A DNA stretch of 64,000 bases from Rhodocyclaceae bacterium (GTDB taxonomy: Bacteria; Pseudomonadota; Gammaproteobacteria; Burkholderiales; Rhodocyclaceae), in contig JAQTNA010000012.1 of assembly GCA_028714035.1 (NCBI GenBank), forward strand, positions 1-64,000, written 5' to 3'. A program made the position numbers and the translations under genes. The notes below the pieces were generated by a model. It had not been told where the DNA came from. It made no database searches and was given only the letters and a program-made list of their open reading frames with translations. Positions 62,675 to 64,000 of the stretch are shown piece by piece. Positions within the stretch are counted from its first letter, which is position 1; the number at the start of each line of letters is the position of its first letter.

Positions 62675-64000
62675 TTACTGGCCGCCGAGCTTAGCCTTCA
62701 GCAGGGCACCCAGGTTGGTGGTGCCGCTGGCGGCGGAACCGCTATCGGCCTGGAGCTTTTGCATGGCTTCGTGTTGCTCGGCCTGGTCCTTCGCCTTGAT
62801 CGAAAGGTTGATGCCACGGGACTTGCGGTCCACGTTCACGATCATGACATCCACTTCGTCGCCGGCCTTGAGGTGCTGGGACAGGTCTTCGATGCGGTCA
62901 CGGGAGAACTCGGAGGCGCGCAGGTAGCCTTCCACTTCACCATCCAGTTGCACCACGGCGCCGCGGGCATCCACGCTCTTGACCAGGCCCTTGACGACGC
63001 TGTTCTTGTCGTGGGTGGCGATGTAGTTGGTGTAGGGATCGCCTTCCATCTGCTTGATGCCCAGGGAAATGCGCTCACGCTCCACGTCAATGGCCAGCAC
63101 GATGGCTTCCACTTCGTCGCCGCGCTTGTAGTTGCGCACGGCTTCCTCGCCCTGGGCGGACCAGGACAGGTCGGACAGGTGAACCAGGCCGTCAATGCCG
63201 CCGGGCAGGCCGATGAACACGCCGAAGTCGGTGATGGACTTGATCTGGCCGCGGACCTTGTCGCCCTTCTTGTGGTTCATGGCGAAATCGTCCCAGGGAT
63301 TGGCCATGCACTGCTTCATGCCCAGGGAGATGCGGCGACGGTCTTCGTCAATCTCGAGGATCATGACTTCGACTTCATCGCCCAGCTGCACCACCTTGGA
63401 GGGATGAACGTTCTTGTTGGTCCAGTCCATCTCGGAGACGTGCACCAGGCCTTCGATGCCCTGCTCCACTTCCACGAATGCGCCGTAGTCGGTCAGGTTG
63501 GTGACCTTGCCGAACAGGCGGGTGCCGGAGGGGTAACGACGGGAGATGCCGCTCCACGGATCTTCGCCCAGCTGCTTCATGCCCAGGGAAACGCGGTTCT
63601 TTTCCTGGTCGAACTTCAGAACCTTGGCCTGCACCTCGTCGCCCACGGCCAGGACTTCGGAGGGATGGCGCACACGGCGCCAGGCCAGGTCGGTGATGTG
63701 CAAGAGGCCGTCAATGCCGCCCAGATCCACGAAGGCGCCGTAATCGGTGATGTTCTTGACGATACCCTTGACGATGGTGCCTTCCTTGAGGTTGGCGAGC
63801 AGGGCTTCGCGTTCTTCGCCCTGGCTGGCTTCCAGCACGGCGCGGCGGGACAGCACCACGTTGTTGCGCTTGCGATCCAGCTTGATGACCTTGAATTCGA
63901 ATTCCTTGCCTTCGAACGGGGTGGTGTCCTTGACCGGACGGGTATCCACCAGGGAGCCGGGCAGGAAGGCACGGATGCCGTTGGCCATGACCGTGAGGCC
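62675..64000 (-). CDS. rpsA: 30S ribosomal protein S1 (5' end outside window)
   Basis: The visible 440 or so residues cover the C-terminal five S1 RNA-binding repeats, beginning in the second repeat region with [19 protein letters not shown] and including [40 protein letters not shown] and [20 protein letters not shown]. The reading frame stays open to the window edge, and a full S1 has about 560-570 residues, so the start lies to the right. S1 binds mRNA leaders at the 30S subunit. ihfB follows 19 bp downstream. Confidence 0.97.
   Translation of the reverse strand, partial: GLTVMANGIRAFLPGSLVDTRPVKDTTPFEGKEFEFKVIKLDRKRNNVVLSRRAVLEASQGEEREALLANLKEGTIVKGIVKNITDYGAFVDLGGIDGLLHITDLAWRRVRHPSEVLAVGDEVQAKVLKFDQEKNRVSLGMKQLGEDPWSGISRRYPSGTRLFGKVTNLTDYGAFVEVEQGIEGLVHVSEMDWTNKNVHPSKVVQLGDEVEVMILEIDEDRRRISLGMKQCMANPWDDFAMNHKKGDKVRGQIKSITDFGVFIGLPGGIDGLVHLSDLSWSAQGEEAVRNYKRGDEVEAIVLAIDVERERISLGIKQMEGDPYTNYIATHDKNSVVKGLVKSVDARGAVVQLDGEVEGYLRASEFSRDRIEDLSQHLKAGDEVDVMIVNVDRKSRGINLSIKAKDQAEQHEAMQKLQADSGSAASGTTNLGALLKAKLGGQ

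Overview
The window looks like a piece of a betaproteobacterial chromosome with a plasmid-derived segment at its left end. Gene content (rpsA-ihfB-lapA-lapB order, flhDC, aceK, hldE, LPS core genes) and high GC support a betaproteobacterium, perhaps Rhodocyclales or a relative; the exact taxon is inference.

Layout. (1) 1-6.2 kb, minus strand: a plasmid backbone. A small HTH protein and a TrfA-type replication initiator are followed by four 22-bp iterons, an oriT with a ColE1-type nic motif, mobC, a ColE1/MbeA-type relaxase fused to a DUF3991/Toprim (primase-like) domain with three out-of-frame nested genes (mbeB-like, unknown, mbeD-like), and kfrA. It ends about 0.5 kb before the 3' end of a tRNA-Leu(CAA) gene; no integrase is visible. 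(2) 6.4-10.7 kb: queA and LPS core genes (waaA, a waaE-like transferase, waaC). (3) 11.3-23.5 kb, plus strand: a Wzx/Wzy-type O-antigen locus (flippase, transferases, AsnB-like amidotransferase, epimerase, ligase/polymerase, WecA/WbpL-type initiator, WbpM-type dehydratase). (4) 23.5-46.5 kb, minus strand: a second polysaccharide locus with manC, manB, wzm, wzt, a methyltransferase, GDP-D-rhamnose genes (gmd, rmd) and transferases, interrupted by an AT-richer block (28.7-40.5 kb) with CDP-3,6-dideoxyhexose genes (rfbFGH plus an RmlC-like epimerase and a reductase), galE and a Gtr-like set. IS30 and epimerase debris mark its left edge. (5) 47-64 kb: tRNA-Val, palindromic repeats, a DUF924 protein, a short flagellar rod-like protein, flhDC, an HDOD-REC-GGDEF protein, a Nudix hydrolase, then a long minus-strand series (rpsA to recR).

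How the genes work together. ManC and ManB make GDP-mannose; Gmd and Rmd convert it to GDP-D-rhamnose; GT4 enzymes probably build a D-rhamnose-containing chain that the methyltransferase may cap and Wzm/Wzt export, as in the A-band system of Pseudomonas. The plus-strand locus could make a second, Wzx-dependent O-unit. Both could end on the lipid A-core made by WaaA, HldE and WaaC under LapAB control.

The least explained signals are the nested mobilization genes, a set of intercistronic elements made of inverted 7-bp tandem repeats in the 53-61 kb gene series (some butting against start codons that lack a Shine-Dalgarno sequence), and a CDP-sugar pathway with an epimerase but no visible E3 reductase.
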